From Lanius collurio (taxonomy: Eukaryota; Chordata; Aves; Passeriformes; Laniidae), in NCBI GenBank assembly GCA_020086605.1, contig JACBWW010000029.1, positions 292,970 through 356,969 of the forward strand: a stretch of 64,000 nt of DNA, in the 5' to 3' direction. Positions 1 to 12,670 of the stretch are shown here, piece after piece. A program made the position numbers and the translations under genes. The stretch's first letter is position 1, and each line of letters opens with the position of its first letter. The notes below the pieces were generated by a model. That model was given only the letters and a program-made list of their open reading frames with translations. It was not told where the DNA came from and did no database searches.

Positions 1-1559
1 CTAAGGGAGAGGAATCCCAGAGCATGGCCCCGTTCCCATAGCAGTGCCTGTGAGGCAGGTGATGTGCTGCAGCAGGGGGACAGGAGAGATGCAGGTGGAT
101 TGTTGGGCTGCCTTAATTTGAGACATGATCGACCATGTCCTGGCAGGACGTGGTGGGGAGCTCCCATGGCAGAGGTGCTGCTCAGAACATAACAGGATGC
201 CCAGCCCACGGCCTCAGGTTCTGGTACTGGTGTTCAGGCTCGACAGGCCTGCAGGTGGGTCAGTTTTCTCCACTGGGGATGATCAGCGCACCTGTGTTTT
301 TGTTGTGGTGACTCGGAGCTTGGAATACCTTTCCTTGGCTGCACTGATTGCATTTCCTTGCACTTTTTCTTACTCTGCCCATATACCTTTTACAAAAAAT
401 AACATTTGTGTGTCTACTGCTGCTTCTTGTACGAGCAGGTCCCATCCCCATGTGAACACTGGGCTATGAGCTGGGAGCTCATGTGCAAAAGCCAGATAAA
501 CAGGAACAGAGGTCTGAGCTCACACTGTGCTCGCATCAGTTGAGGGTGGAATTTAAAAATTTTTATGAGTGGCATTTCTAAACTTCTTAATGCCACATAA
601 AAGTGCTTTGTGTCTGTAAGTGAGCTCTGATAGTATAAACATTTTTATATTGAGGCCATGATCCCTCACATGATCTTACACTGTTGTAAGTTTACAGCCA
701 GAAGTGATAGAACTCTGCTGAAATAGGGTTTTTTTAAAGGAGGAAAAAGTAAAAATCCTGGTAGCTCCTAGGCTCAAACACGGCCTGATATGGAGATCAG
801 CTTTAATTATGTCAAAACTCTGTGCTTTTTGCACCTATTTCCCAGGTTCATGACTAGGCTCATTTGTGTTCTCTCAAAGCTGTTGGGTAGAGAGTGGGGT
901 TGAATTTGGTTTGAGTCATGGGTGTGACAACTGAGCTGCTGTTTTAAACAAATTAATGTTCATGTTCCCCTGTTACCCTTCTGACTTAGAGAGTAAGCAG
1001 CGCCGAGTGCATTGTTGGGGTGTTTCCTCGGGGTGGGGAGTGGCCAAGGCCACAGGACTTTTGTGGAGAACATGGGGCTGTTTTTGATCAGACTTTGGGG
1101 GTGATCAGCTGGAATCAGAGTGCTCTGTGGGCAGGTTCATGGGACCATACATCACGGGTGGAGTAAACTGGGACCAGTCTGTCCTTTTAGGTTTTGCTCT
1201 TGAGCAATACTCTTTGTGCTGGTTGGCCAAGAAAGGGAAAATTCCTGACCACAGAGTTAATTATAGAGAGTAGAGCTGAATATAGAGCAGGAGGTGATTC
1301 TGCTGAGTTTGGAGCCTTGAAAGTTTTGATTAAATGCAGTTGAAATGGTGGCTCTCAATTAGCTCTGCCAGGAGTGGGTCATGAGAGATGCTTGTGGTTT
1401 GCTTAAATAACTCCTTGAGGGCATTGTGTGTGGTTTGTGCTGAAGCTTTGTCTCCAGCCTCGAAGCTGCAGATTTTATCTTTAAAAAACAAACGAGAGGA
1501 GGCAAACTCCACCTGCGGGGAGATGTCATTGCTGGGCAGGACAGGGACTCAAAGTACTG
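1..1559. other. Non-coding sequence, nothing recognised
   Basis: No exon, repeat family or RNA gene could be recognised here. The short open frames have no familiar protein content. The stretch lies upstream of the first CpG island and is either intergenic DNA or an intron of a longer PPP2R2B transcript. Confidence 0.5.
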
Positions 1560-1935
1560 CTCAAAGATGGACCTGTATCTGGCCGCGCCCCTGCCCCGCC
1601 CCGCCGGCCCCGCCCCGTGGGTGCGCTCCCGCCGGCTGCCGGGCGGGGGCGGTGTCGGTGCCGCTGGGGATCCCGGTGCCGGTGAGCGCCATGGGCCGGC
1701 GGGACTCAGCGGCAGCCTCGGCGAGCGGGGTCCCACGGGCAGGGCCCCCCACCGTCGGAGGCGGCAGCGGAGCGTCCCCGTGCACGCCGGATGCTGGGAG
1801 CACCGGCCGCTCCGGCTCTGTCCTTTCGCCTCTCCCTGCGGGGGTCGGACCCCCTCCGGATCTGACATCTCCTCCGGGGAATGCTGGAGTGGCCCCGCCG
1901 CTGACCGGCGCTGACCCGCGGGACGAGCGCTCGTC
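1560..1935. promoter_or_regulatory. CpG island, candidate upstream alternative promoter
   Basis: This stretch is abruptly GC- and CpG-rich compared with its AT-rich flanks. It contains clustered GC-box (Sp1-type) motifs on either strand around 1585-1615. Such islands normally mark vertebrate promoters. A good splice donor (G|GTGAGC) follows position 1681. The nearest + strand gene is PPP2R2B, about 14.7 kb downstream, a gene known for several alternative promoters and N-termini, so an upstream PPP2R2B start is the simplest reading. A start for an unrelated or antisense transcript cannot be excluded. Confidence 0.55.
1567..1681 (+). CDS. Speculative alternative first coding exon of PPP2R2B
   Basis: An ATG at 1567 has a strong Kozak context (A at -3, G at +4). 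It opens 38 codons (starting MDLYLAAPLP, then Pro/Gly/Arg-rich) and reaches a consensus donor after 1681 with one base left over. That base, G, is the same split-codon base and phase as exon 1 of the main form, so splicing to the exon at 44747 would keep the frame (G|CT, Ala). This is inference: a matching phase happens by chance one time in three, the peptide matches nothing I recognise, and the exon could equally be non-coding. Confidence 0.2.
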
Positions 1936-4900
1936 TTTAATGACAGAAAATGTCGCTGAGTAAATTTTAGTTGTGATTGTTCGTCCTGGCGTTGGAGGAT
2001 TTTGAAAATTATTTGTCTTCTCCCCCAGTTTGTGCCTGGATGCTGCTCCCCACACCTCTCCCGCGCTGACCCCATTCCTGTGTGACCATCGGCCTCTCCA
2101 GGCTACCTGGAGCTCAGATTTCCTGCAGTTTTCCATGTCGAACGGCTCCAACAAAAGCACAAACCGAATTATAAGCACATTTCCAAGATATCTCTGGAGA
2201 TATTTCCATTCTGTGACTGTATTTTCCTCACTACAAATGGGTTCGGCTGTAGCTTCCCAGCATTCCTCTACTGTCTATATTTAGTTAGTGCTTAAATCAG
2301 CACAAAGGTGCCTTCTGTCATCCCTCCCACTCGGAAGGGACCTGATGGAGGTTGTGGGGAAATGCTTCAGAGTGAGAGGGAAGAGCAGCTGGCGGCGGCT
2401 GAGCTTCAGAGCAGATCTCGGGCTGCATCTGCCTTTAAATGGAGTTATTTTAAGCACTTTTGGGGAAGGCAGGATGGTGAGTGTGGTGTGGTCAGGAGGA
2501 CCTACCAATAAGAAAAACCAGGGAAATTGTCTCTGTTTGTTGTCCCTGTGATGGGCAGCTTTATGTATCAGTGGAATTGCTGAAACCATTCTCCTGCCAA
2601 GGCCAGGGCCAAGGGTGCCCATTTTCCCCAGCATAATGGGCTGCCTTTTACACAGCCACAGTTCAGTGTCTCTGATCAGACCTAGAGATGTGTTCAGATG
2701 CTGTACTGGCTTGGTAGACCAGATGGGAAATACCTAGTTACAGCCTGCAGTCCCTTGGGTTTTGGGTGCCATCTCTACCAAGCCCACCTAGGAATGTCCC
2801 AGGTCACCACATGAAGGGTCACACATGAGACTCAATGAAAACATTAAAAAAGCCAGTAGTTTGAGATTTAACCCTGTTTTCTCTGAAGGCAGCTTTACAG
2901 AACAAGATCACTAAGAAGGTCTCTGAAGTCCCTTACATATGTTGATGTTGTGGTGGAGTTGTGCAGGTGTAATTGCTGTACATGAGATGCAGCTCTTACT
3001 GTGAACTCCTTGTGTTACACCACTCACACAACAAACCATGTTTGGTACTACACTCTAAATAATTTTCTGACATGGATTATAAAAGAAAACCAGGCTTCAG
3101 AGGCTGATCTGGCTATATTTGGAAAATAAACACACTTTCAGCTTTGTAAAGCCATATGGTGGATTTATTCACAATCAGCAGTTCCTTTCAAATGCAAGTT
3201 CATATCATTTAGTAATACATTTTCCAGTATACAGCTCAGCACTCTGTTTTCTCTGTTTCCTCTTCCAGCATGTGATCTGGGAGCGGTCAGCTGGCTGCAG
3301 CCTGGGCCACCTCTTGTCTCAGCAATGCACATTCAGCAGTATAATTAAGCACTTACATTAATGAGTTCTTACCAGCTCCTGTGGACTTCATCAGCAGTTT
3401 TTGTCCCTGCATGTTTCCAGTGATGCTGGCTGCTATTTTCCTTTCTGTGCCTTGTTGCAGAACAGTGCAACTTTTAGCTTGGTTTCTTCTGGAAACAGGG
3501 CTGCAAGACCCTGCACAGAGTGAGTGTCCGAGTGGCCATCAGACCTGCTCTCCTCCACTGCTTCAGGCACTTGCTTGGGCAGCTCCATCTCTGGGCGTGG
3601 GGATCTCAGAGGCACCAGCTCTGTGGGAACATGGACAGGGACATCCTCCTTGTGCCCTTTGTGGGAGGGTGGGTTGTGTCATCCCAAGGGAGGGGGCTCT
3701 GTGTCCAGAGCCAGTGCCAGATGCCCGATGCTGAGCACCAGGTCCCTGGTGCTGCCGAGCATGGTCTGCATGCAGGCAGGTGTGCTCAGCACCTGGCCAG
3801 GGTGCATCCAGTCCCCATCATGGCTGCTGTGGGTTTAGCAGAGAGCATGAGAGCTTGTGTAGCTGCAAGCAGTAGGGTGCACTGCTGGTCACAGACGTGA
3901 TTCTTGCGTCTTCTCCTGGCCCAGCCTTCTTCCAGTAGAAGGAGCCACTGACACCCACAGGTAACTTCTGCTGTGGGTTGCTCTGGTCCATGTGAGTACT
4001 GACAGCCACAGTTAACCCTGGTGAGCGCTGTGACCTTCCTGCTGTGCAGTTTGCAGAGAGTGCTCAGCTCCTCTCCTTTGCAGGACTCCGGTCTGTACCT
4101 GTGTATCCCTTCGAGATTGTTGCTGCATGTGGGAGGTCAGCCTATCCCAGCCTGCTTCTCTCACTGCACTGTCTGATCTCCAGCACAGATCTTTCCCTTG
4201 GGCCAATTCTAAATGCTCTGCCCACCTGTATAATGACAGCAGTTAGCACTAAATAGCTTCAAAAAGGCCTTTTACACATTAACTAAAGTACCCACACAAC
4301 ACTTCTGTGAGGGAGCTGTGCATTATGTCAGAAACTCAAGGAAAGAACAGAAAAGGAACAGCAAAGGGGGCCGTGTTCAGGATTGGGTTCCTCTGGTGTA
4401 GATGCACTTTGTACTTAAAGCCTGAGCTGCTCCGGTGGCCTTTTTATTCCTTTTGTTTCCCTTGAAGGAGGTGCTTCTCAGGAGGCACCACGGCACAGCC
4501 ATGGCCTGAGCGCTCTATTGCTGCTCACTTGTGTTCTAAGCATAAAGTCTCTAGTCTGAAAGGTCAAGGAACTTGTTCAAGCTTATAAAATATAACATTA
4601 AGAAAAACCATGGTTGGGTCAGGCAGAGGATTTTCACACATGCATCCATAGAAAAAGGCAGACACGTGTCCAGACCCTGCCAATACAAGCCTACATGCAG
4701 ATGTTACTTCTCTTTAATTTAGTTTCTCAGTAGCCCTCCTGAAGTGGAAATTTGACAACAAAACCAAAGTGTTCAAAAGCAGGAGCTGATGAGAAGGCTT
4801 CCCTTTTATTTTTGCCTTGATTCTGTCTTTAAACTTGATGTTCCTCAGCTGAAATGAAAGCATAATCAACTCACAAGCAGATGGCAACAAACCCACCACA

Positions 4901-7900
4901 CTAACCCATGAAGAAAAACCATGAAGGGGCATTTTTTGGCCCCCTGCCATATAGACAGATGTTGTTCCATTGAAGGAGGCTAACTGACTTGCCTATTTCA
5001 GCTAATACTGGCTTAGGCTTCTGTCCATCCCCATTTAAGACTGTCTTAAATGACAGACTAAGGAAGAAGAAAATAAATAACACAACTGATTAAAATCAGG
5101 AGCAGCCTAAGAGCAAGGGGCAAAAGTGCTTGGGAAACAAGAGGCAGTTGTATTCCTCCTATGGTTCTTGTCTGTGGTGTCCCCACAGGCACGAGCACCA
5201 CCATGGGCAATTGCTCCCCATGGTGGGGAGCCTATGTCCCCAGGATGGGGCCCTGTGGGGACTCCAGGAGGGCTCCCAGCCTGAAGATCTGGAGCCCTGC
5301 AGCTTGTGGGAGGAGAAAGTCAAGAGTTGCTGAGAGGTGCTCATTTTCAGAAGATGAAGGATGGCAGTGAGAATTCCTGGTGCATGAGTGGGTTCAGGCC
5401 CGAGGACACCTGGTGCAGAGCAAGAAGCAAGGCTTGGCTCCGTGTGGGGTGAGCAGGATCTGCCCAGGGCTGTTGGAGGCAAGCAGTTCCCCATCTTCTT
5501 CTGAGAGTTCTGTGTCCTGGCTGTGAGTACATGCACAGCTGCACAGCACAGGCATTGCCTGCAGAATTACAGTCCCCTGCTGCTTGGGCTGCCCTGAAAT
5601 CTTCCTCTCCATTTTGTGCCAGCTTTGTACATTCTCAAGGGTAGTTGTCCTTGAGAGGAAAGATATTGCAAGTTACTGTGCTTGACGTCACTCTCCGTGT
5701 TGTAGAAACTGAAAAGCCATAAAATTCACACTGATGAATTTTCATGTGTGAGTCTGCGAAGGCCATGGAGAATGTTTTTGATGGACTGTCATGCCTATAT
5801 TTTTCTGGCACCCATTTTTGGAGGGCAGGAGTGAGGGGAACCTTGCTGTTACGCCTTTGACACTCTTTTCCCATAAATTCGGGTCTCAGGAAAATGAAGC
5901 AGTGGAGCCTCTTTGTCATAGCACGTTGGCAAAAGATGTGTATGATGGTGGTGGATAGGTCTAAAATAGACTCTGCCATCAGCAGGATGAAAACTGACTC
6001 TTTCTTGTAGGTTATGGCCGACTGCAGTGGAAGGGCTGATTGAGCTAAGTGTGGAAAGCGCTTGGGACAAGCTGAGGAACAAGAGCTACGAGAGGGAATG
6101 CCTGCGGTTTGTGTGGGGGAGCGGGGTGCTCAGTCTTCTGTCCAGGATATCCTTTTGTGGCAGGATATTGTGTTGCTGCTGAGTGGCATAGGGAGTTCTA
6201 ATATGTGTGACCTCATGTGAAATACACTGTTCAAATGCCTCTTTTTAATGAGCACAAGTACTTGTTCTATGTGAGCAGTCATGGTAAGACTGCTACAAGC
6301 TGGCACACAGTCGTTGCATATATATGGTGGGAAGGATGGGTGTGCAGCATTCCATGGACTGTGCTGAGTGTCCAGAGAACACATGGATGGATTGACAGTG
6401 TTCATGCTAACGAATCAATTACCCTCCTTGTGTGGATGTTTCTCCCTTGTTCAGAAATCACTCACAAACATAACAGGAATTAAATCAGTTTTGTTTATTC
6501 AATTGGATTAAAGTAGCTGTATTCTCATGTTTAAGGGGGCAGTTGGATTTAATGTTACTTTGAATATTGTTTCGCTCTCATCTTCAGGGGAGTAGTTGTC
6601 TGTTTTAGGAAGTAATTTCTTTTTAAAGGACAATAAAATATTAATGATCACATCATCATATTTCAATGTAGATCTCTATGCCTAGTGTCATACTGACCTC
6701 ATTGATGATGTTGTTATAGGTAATTCAGAAAAAGGCCTTGGGAAAGGCATGTGTGTGTGTTCCTGTGTGCTGGAGCCCATGTGCTGCTGCTTGATTCATG
6801 GCTGGGTCGGGGCTATTAGATTTCCTTCCCCCAGGCATTTTATAATCTGTTTAACATAACACAGTCGTTTGTCTTGTTTGCTGACTGCTTAACAGATGGA
6901 TATGTGATTTTCATAATTACTATATGACCATTAATAACATGTGCTATCTTTTATTAATTAACAGTTTTCCAGGTTTATTTTTCCAAATAACAAGAGGTAG
7001 ATTATATGTAAATATTAGTGACATACAAATATTAGTTTTACAGCATTGGCATTCTGAGAAGTCAGACAAACTTTTAAGGCTCCCTATAGTATCTCTTGTT
7101 TTTCTTTTTCCCCTCCCCTAAGCTGTCCTTCCTGAAGATTCTTTGGTAGCACAGTTGGGTTTATGTTTTTAGAGGTTGGTCTCCCCTTAGTGTAAGCAAA
7201 GATGGCCAATGTCCTAGGCCATCCTCTATATTTATCCTGCCAGTGCATCATTCTTCCAGCCCATTTCTATCCTTGTATGATACTATCATCCCATCCTTCT
7301 TGCTGGAGATGTTCAGAAATGGGAATCAGTGCAAACAAGTATGAAGAGTGCACACTACACAGAAGAAAAATCTTCTCTCACCGTGGCCACGGCTGTTCCT
7401 GGGAGCATTCCCATCTCCGTGGCTGAGGAGGAGCCTGGAGAAAGGAGGTCAGTTCTTGTGGGAAGTGGTGGGAGACTGGCAGTGCTAGGCAGGGCTCCCC
7501 AAAGCCAGACCTGGCTCTCTCACTGGGACTTCAAAAAGGAGGTATATTTTTGTTTTGTGATGAAGCAGCCCCTTTGCTACCTGGGAGGGATCCAGCAGGT
7601 CCCAGGGCCCTCGCAGGGATAGGGACCCTGGCCAGCCCCAGTGCCACCTTTCCCAAGGTGCCGTTTTTTTGCCGGATGCACCCGGAGGACCGATGGGGGA
7701 GGAGACCCAGCCCCAGGAGTGATGGGTCACACTGGAATGCTGAATTTCAGATGTTGACAGAGAATGGATGACTGACCTGGGGTGAGGTGGAGGGCAGGGC
7801 AGGGCAGAGCCGGAGCCGCAGGGCTGGAGCTGCTCCAGTTGCTGTCGTTGGCCGCTCCTTGTTTGTGGCTCTGAGTCACGGAGGAGTAGTGTAACTGAGT

Positions 7901-10900
7901 GGATTTAGGGCCATGTGCATGTAAGAAATGTTGGACAGGATCAGCGTAACACTCCCTGACCCTCTATCAGTGCTTATGATCTTTGAACACAAAATTCAAA
8001 TTAAGCTGAAACGTTCCCTTCTTGGGGGCTTTGTTTTGTGGGATGATCTGGTATAATGTATTGTATCATGGCATACTGGCAAGTGTGGCCGTGAGTGGAG
8101 GGCAGTGCAACCTCATGCGCCAGCCTCCAGCCCAGGCTGCAGCCCTGCAGCGCTCCCCAGGCCTGCCCAGCTCTGGCTCCCGTGCACCCTCCGTGTGGCG
8201 GCTTCCGTGCTCGTGGGACCTGTGCCCATAGGTACCAGAGTGAATCAGCGTCCTGTGACGACTTCTTGTTATTTGCCCCAGAAAATACCAGAATAGTTTC
8301 ATGCTTAGAATACGTTCTGGGTTAACCAAAGCACGCATGAGCCAGGCTGGCTCTCCAGTGCTTTGCTGGGTTCCAGACGTGGTTTGTCGCATGGGGCGTT
8401 GCCGTCTGCCAGGCACCATGGGGGAGGCTCGGTTACTGGGGTAGGCCCTTCGCTCATGTTGGCTGTTGCTTTGTGAAGTACCACTAAAAACTGACAAATT
8501 CCTGATAATGTGGAAACGGCGAGCTGATCGGTTCTGACAGGCTCTCTTGGTTCCCCAGCTCTTAGCATTGCAGTAGCAGCTGTATTTTGCTGTACCCCAT
8601 TTTGCACTTCCTGCCAGGGTGATTTTGGGTCACCATCCATCCTTCTGACACTTGTGGAACTTCAGTTAATCCCTGTGCAGGTCAGGAGTGCTGCTCTGCC
8701 AGACACACAGTTTCCTTTTCTTTGGGGAGTTAACTCTGACCGATTAGCTTTGTGTTTTCCATTTTGCAAGGCTGGCCAGGCTACCTACATCTGTGTGTGC
8801 TTCACTCCGCCGCTGCTGGGTGACATCTGAGGACAAGCAGAATGATTGGTAGTAATCCCAGCCTCAGGTTCCCATTGCTCTGAAACTTACTATGTTTGTG
8901 TTGCAAGACATGGGCAGCCCTATTTTAATTTATACCAGAATTTCGTTACTTTTTGATGTGGGACATTCAATTAACTGAAGGCTGTGAAGTCATTGCAGTT
9001 TAGGAAATACAGTTCACAGTGACCTGGATGTGTTGGTGTTTCATTGGTGCACATTCTTTCAAATAAAATCCACATTTGAGGCCATATGAAATTTTGCATA
9101 TTAATTGCTAATTTAACGGAATAAATGCTAAATTGTCATTCTTGCACATAATATCCCGGGATATGTGGGGAAGCATCTGAGTGTCCAGTGTAAATACATT
9201 ACATGACAAAGTTCGCTTTTTCACTACTCAGACTGATCCCTGTTTCTCTTTTGTTGGTTCTTCTGACCATCAGCTGGTGGATTAACAGTTTGCAAATTGT
9301 TGATTGTTTAATAGTTTTAAAGGTTATGGTTTTGGGGTGGGGTTTTTTTTGTTTGTTTGTGGTTTTTTTATTACTGTGGTGTGTGATTGCCAGCTTTGCT
9401 CTGTGGAATTGGTATTTGCCTTTTTCTTGGTGACTGATGTTTTTAAAGCAGTAGAGCGACAAAGAGGCCACAGCGTGGGGAAGGCAGGTCCCACTCACCC
9501 CTGCCCAGCCCTGATGCCCATGTGGAGGGCCTGGCCTTTGCAGGCTGCAGGTCGTGAGCAGGGGCTGAGGTGTGCAGCCAGCTGATGGCAAGCAGTTGTA
9601 TCTGTTCCACTCAAATGCACATGTGAGTTCACATGTTCCCTCTCATACGGTGACCTAACCTAATTAAAAACATTTTGAGGGCTGTATTTTCATATTAAAT
9701 AGTCGAATTAACACAGTGTTTTTCTTCCCCAACCAAAAATAAATCAACAGGAAAAACCAAGAGACAATATACTGCCTTTATTTTTGCATTCTGTGCTTAC
9801 TAGATTTAGTAATTCAGCCTGAGACTTGCTCTCATGGTTGTCTCATGAACAATGTTCCAGTGTCCTTTTGTATCCTCTTTAACACCCATATTGCATTTTG
9901 CTGCAGCAGCCTGTGAACCCTTTAGGGCAACAAGCCAGTGTGTGTGACATGGTGCCTGTACCTGGGCAATGTGTTCTGTGTCCAGTGCTCCCCAGGACAC
10001 CTGCACTTGTGCCCTGCAATGTGTTTCACTCCCAGATACCCAATCAATGCCTGTCATTTTTGGCCTTCCACTGTCACCTGTGGTAGAGTTTGTTATTCCG
10101 GGTAAAACCCAAACCCAGAGGAGCATACAAAACACCAACATAGACAGGTTGCACCTGCAGCATGGCTCAGAGTAGCTGTTTTCAAATAAAAACTTATTCC
10201 TTAGCATGGACTGTACTACACTGGTTCAGATGCTCCAATGCTGTAGCATGTGGCCTTAATCTTCAGAAGTGGCAAATCCTATTTACTGTGTAAGTATTTA
10301 AGCTAATTATATCTCTGATGTAAGGAACATGTGACAAACTGTTCACACTGTATCCGTTAAAAGACATTGATGTCTCAGACCCTCCTGAAATATTCTGTGC
10401 CTCATTCCATTCTTGGGGTATTGTATATGTTCTGCAGTGTATTTAGCAATAGTATAATTTAGTAATAATATTGAGGAAATAAGTATGTTATGGCTGGATG
10501 GTCTGTAGAGCAGAATAAGAAACAACTCATAGTAAGTTTTTCCAGGAAGCACCATGTTTGTGCTGCTGCTGCACAGTTGCATTATATTGTTGCTGTACGG
10601 CTGTTGCATTAAAGGAGAGACCTGATGAACAGTAAGATGTCTGGGCTTTTCTAAAGCTTGGCATAAAATGCTTAGTAGGGAAAGACTGCATCTGAAGAAA
10701 GGGCTGCTAAAATGCAGCAGAAGCTGGTTGGTCTAGTGGAAGGCAAGAGAGAAAGCCCTTGGGGAGGAGCTGCTCCCAGAGCCAGGCTGGGTGTGTGGCA
10801 GTACTCATTACTGGCATGCTGTTAATTATGTACAGCTTGTACCAGCACCTGTAACGGTGCAGCAGGGGTCAAGGCCAAGTAGATCAATTTATCATTTGAT

Positions 10901-12212
10901 CTTTGGGAGGCAGAAGTCTTCACCTACTTTGCATTCAATGAACTGATTCTTCTGTTTTCTGCCTCGAGGTCCTGACTCTTACTCTCCATCATTTGGGAGG
11001 AAGAGGGCTGCAGCTTGTCCTCTGCATGCAACCTGGATTCCCAATTTTCTTGATCTTGACCAATCTGGTAAATTATTTGCCTTCCTCAAGTCATGCTAAT
11101 TAAGGTTCATTATGATTGGGCCTTCATCACAGGACTTATGGCTTCCCAGGTTGCTTACATGACTTATAGGAGAAAACATGAAAAACAGATTGACTTAGAG
11201 TGGTGAAATCACAGTGAGGATATTAACATGTGGTGGGGGGTGTAGACATTCCCTGGGAACCATTCAGCAGCCCAGTTCACTGTCTGCAGGTACAGGGGAT
11301 GGTCTGCACGAGGTGTTGACCATGAGGGCATTCATCCAGAGAGCATTCACCCTCTGTGCATATCCCTTCATGGCTGGATAGGAATGGTCTTTGTTGGCTA
11401 GTGCAAGCTGGTGCCCTTCCTGAGCCCTGCCCAGGCTTCCTAGACTGGCATCAGTCTCTCTGGGTGCTCAGCTCTACTGCTGGCACAATATTTATGAACT
11501 GGCTGTGAAGGACTCAGTTGTCTGTGGTCCTCTGGAGAACAGAATCCCTGATCTGGTGCCCGTGTCTCTGGCCATCCCAGGGAACCTGTGCCTATAGCAC
11601 TGGATATGTTAAGCACTGGGGATGGTGAGAAGCTCTGGGTTCCTGCAGGGTGGGCAGCATGGGGGCCTCTGCCCTGAGACAGCCTTTTCCCTTTGGGGTT
11701 GTCCCTTAAATATGGGCCAGCCAGCCACCAGCCCAGGTGGCTGTCACCAATTATGTCTTGAGAATAGGAACATAATTACCCCATTTTTGCTGCATAATTA
11801 GCTCTTCAGATTTGTGAAGCCAAAGTTCTGTCTCTACTGGAATCTGTGAGCTGAAGGACTTGGAGTGCATTGGGAACTGGACATGACTGGAAAAATTGTA
11901 CAAGGGCTTTAAGTGCTCTCCTTCTCAGAGTACTAATTGTGTGTCATGACCTTCACCCAAGTCAAAGACCAGGTGCTTGCTCTGATATGAGATGTTAAGG
12001 GGTGTCATGAAAGCCCTGGTTTCCCTTCCTTAGCAGAGATGGGCTTTCAGGTAAAGCATCTCAGACTTGGTTAGGGCAGGTGGAGGTGGCCACCGCCTGT
12101 GTTGATCCATAGTTTGATACGTCTGCAAAGCTGAGATGCTGCGGAGTGAGACTATGTCCTGCTTCTAGGGAATAGTTCCCTGTCCCACCCTGGAACAGGG
12201 GGATGTTCCACT
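1936..12212. other. Non-coding upstream region, no gene recognised
   Basis: About 10 kb without any recognisable coding exon. Open frames in this span have low-complexity or arbitrary composition. A T/G-rich low-complexity tract lies at about 9331-9370. Two short GGCAG-type repeats lie near 7795-7805. If the CpG island at 1.6 kb is a PPP2R2B promoter, this is intron. Otherwise it is intergenic DNA. Confidence 0.5.
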
Positions 12213-12670
12213 CACGTGTTGTAAATGTATTGGTGTTGGCTTTGTCGCATATTAGAAAATTGTACCTAGATTTTATAATGATATAGAATGTCTATAGTTT
12301 AAGTAGTCAGTTTAGAAAAGGTAAGCAGAAAAAGTTGTCACATTCCTAGATCATCTTATCAGAGAAGAAGAAAAACCAGAAACGGGAGAGAAGAATTTAT
12401 GGAAGAAAAGCAGACACCAAGGAGCCAAAGAAGACTGTAAATCTGGTGGAATGATACACAGAAACTTCAAGGAATTTATGAATAATGCATGACTGTGATG
12501 AATATGCAATCAGAGATATATTCTTAAAGGCTATCCTTTGGATGTAGAGGGGTGCTTGTGGTTCTTCACCAAAAGCACCTGGCTTTTTGTGGTTGTCTTC
12601 CCATTTCTCCTATTTCATTTTATTAAACTTTTCCTAAATTTTGTAAGTGAACCTCGTTTTTTCACACACG
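12213..12670 (+). mobile_element. Solo LTR of an avian endogenous retrovirus
   Basis: The element runs from TGTTGTAAAT at 12217 to TTTTTTCACA ending at 12666 (450 bp). Its TG...CA termini are flanked by the perfect 4-bp repeat CACG at 12213-12216 and 12667-12670. An ATTAAA poly(A) signal lies near 12622 in the 3' third, followed by a T-rich end, and AT-rich TATA-like sequence lies near 12515, as expected for U3-R-U5 on the + strand. No internal retroviral gene sequence is adjacent, so this is a solo LTR left by recombination. If the 3' end is instead set at TTCA (12664), the flanks form a 6-bp repeat with one mismatch (CTCACG/CACACG), which would suit a class II (ERVK-like) element. The family is therefore not settled. 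Confidence 0.75.

Noticed and set aside
9203..9433. Small hydrophobic peptide resembling a membrane protein
   Set aside because: The hydrophobicity follows from a T/G-rich low-complexity tract. No start context, splice structure or conservation evidence.
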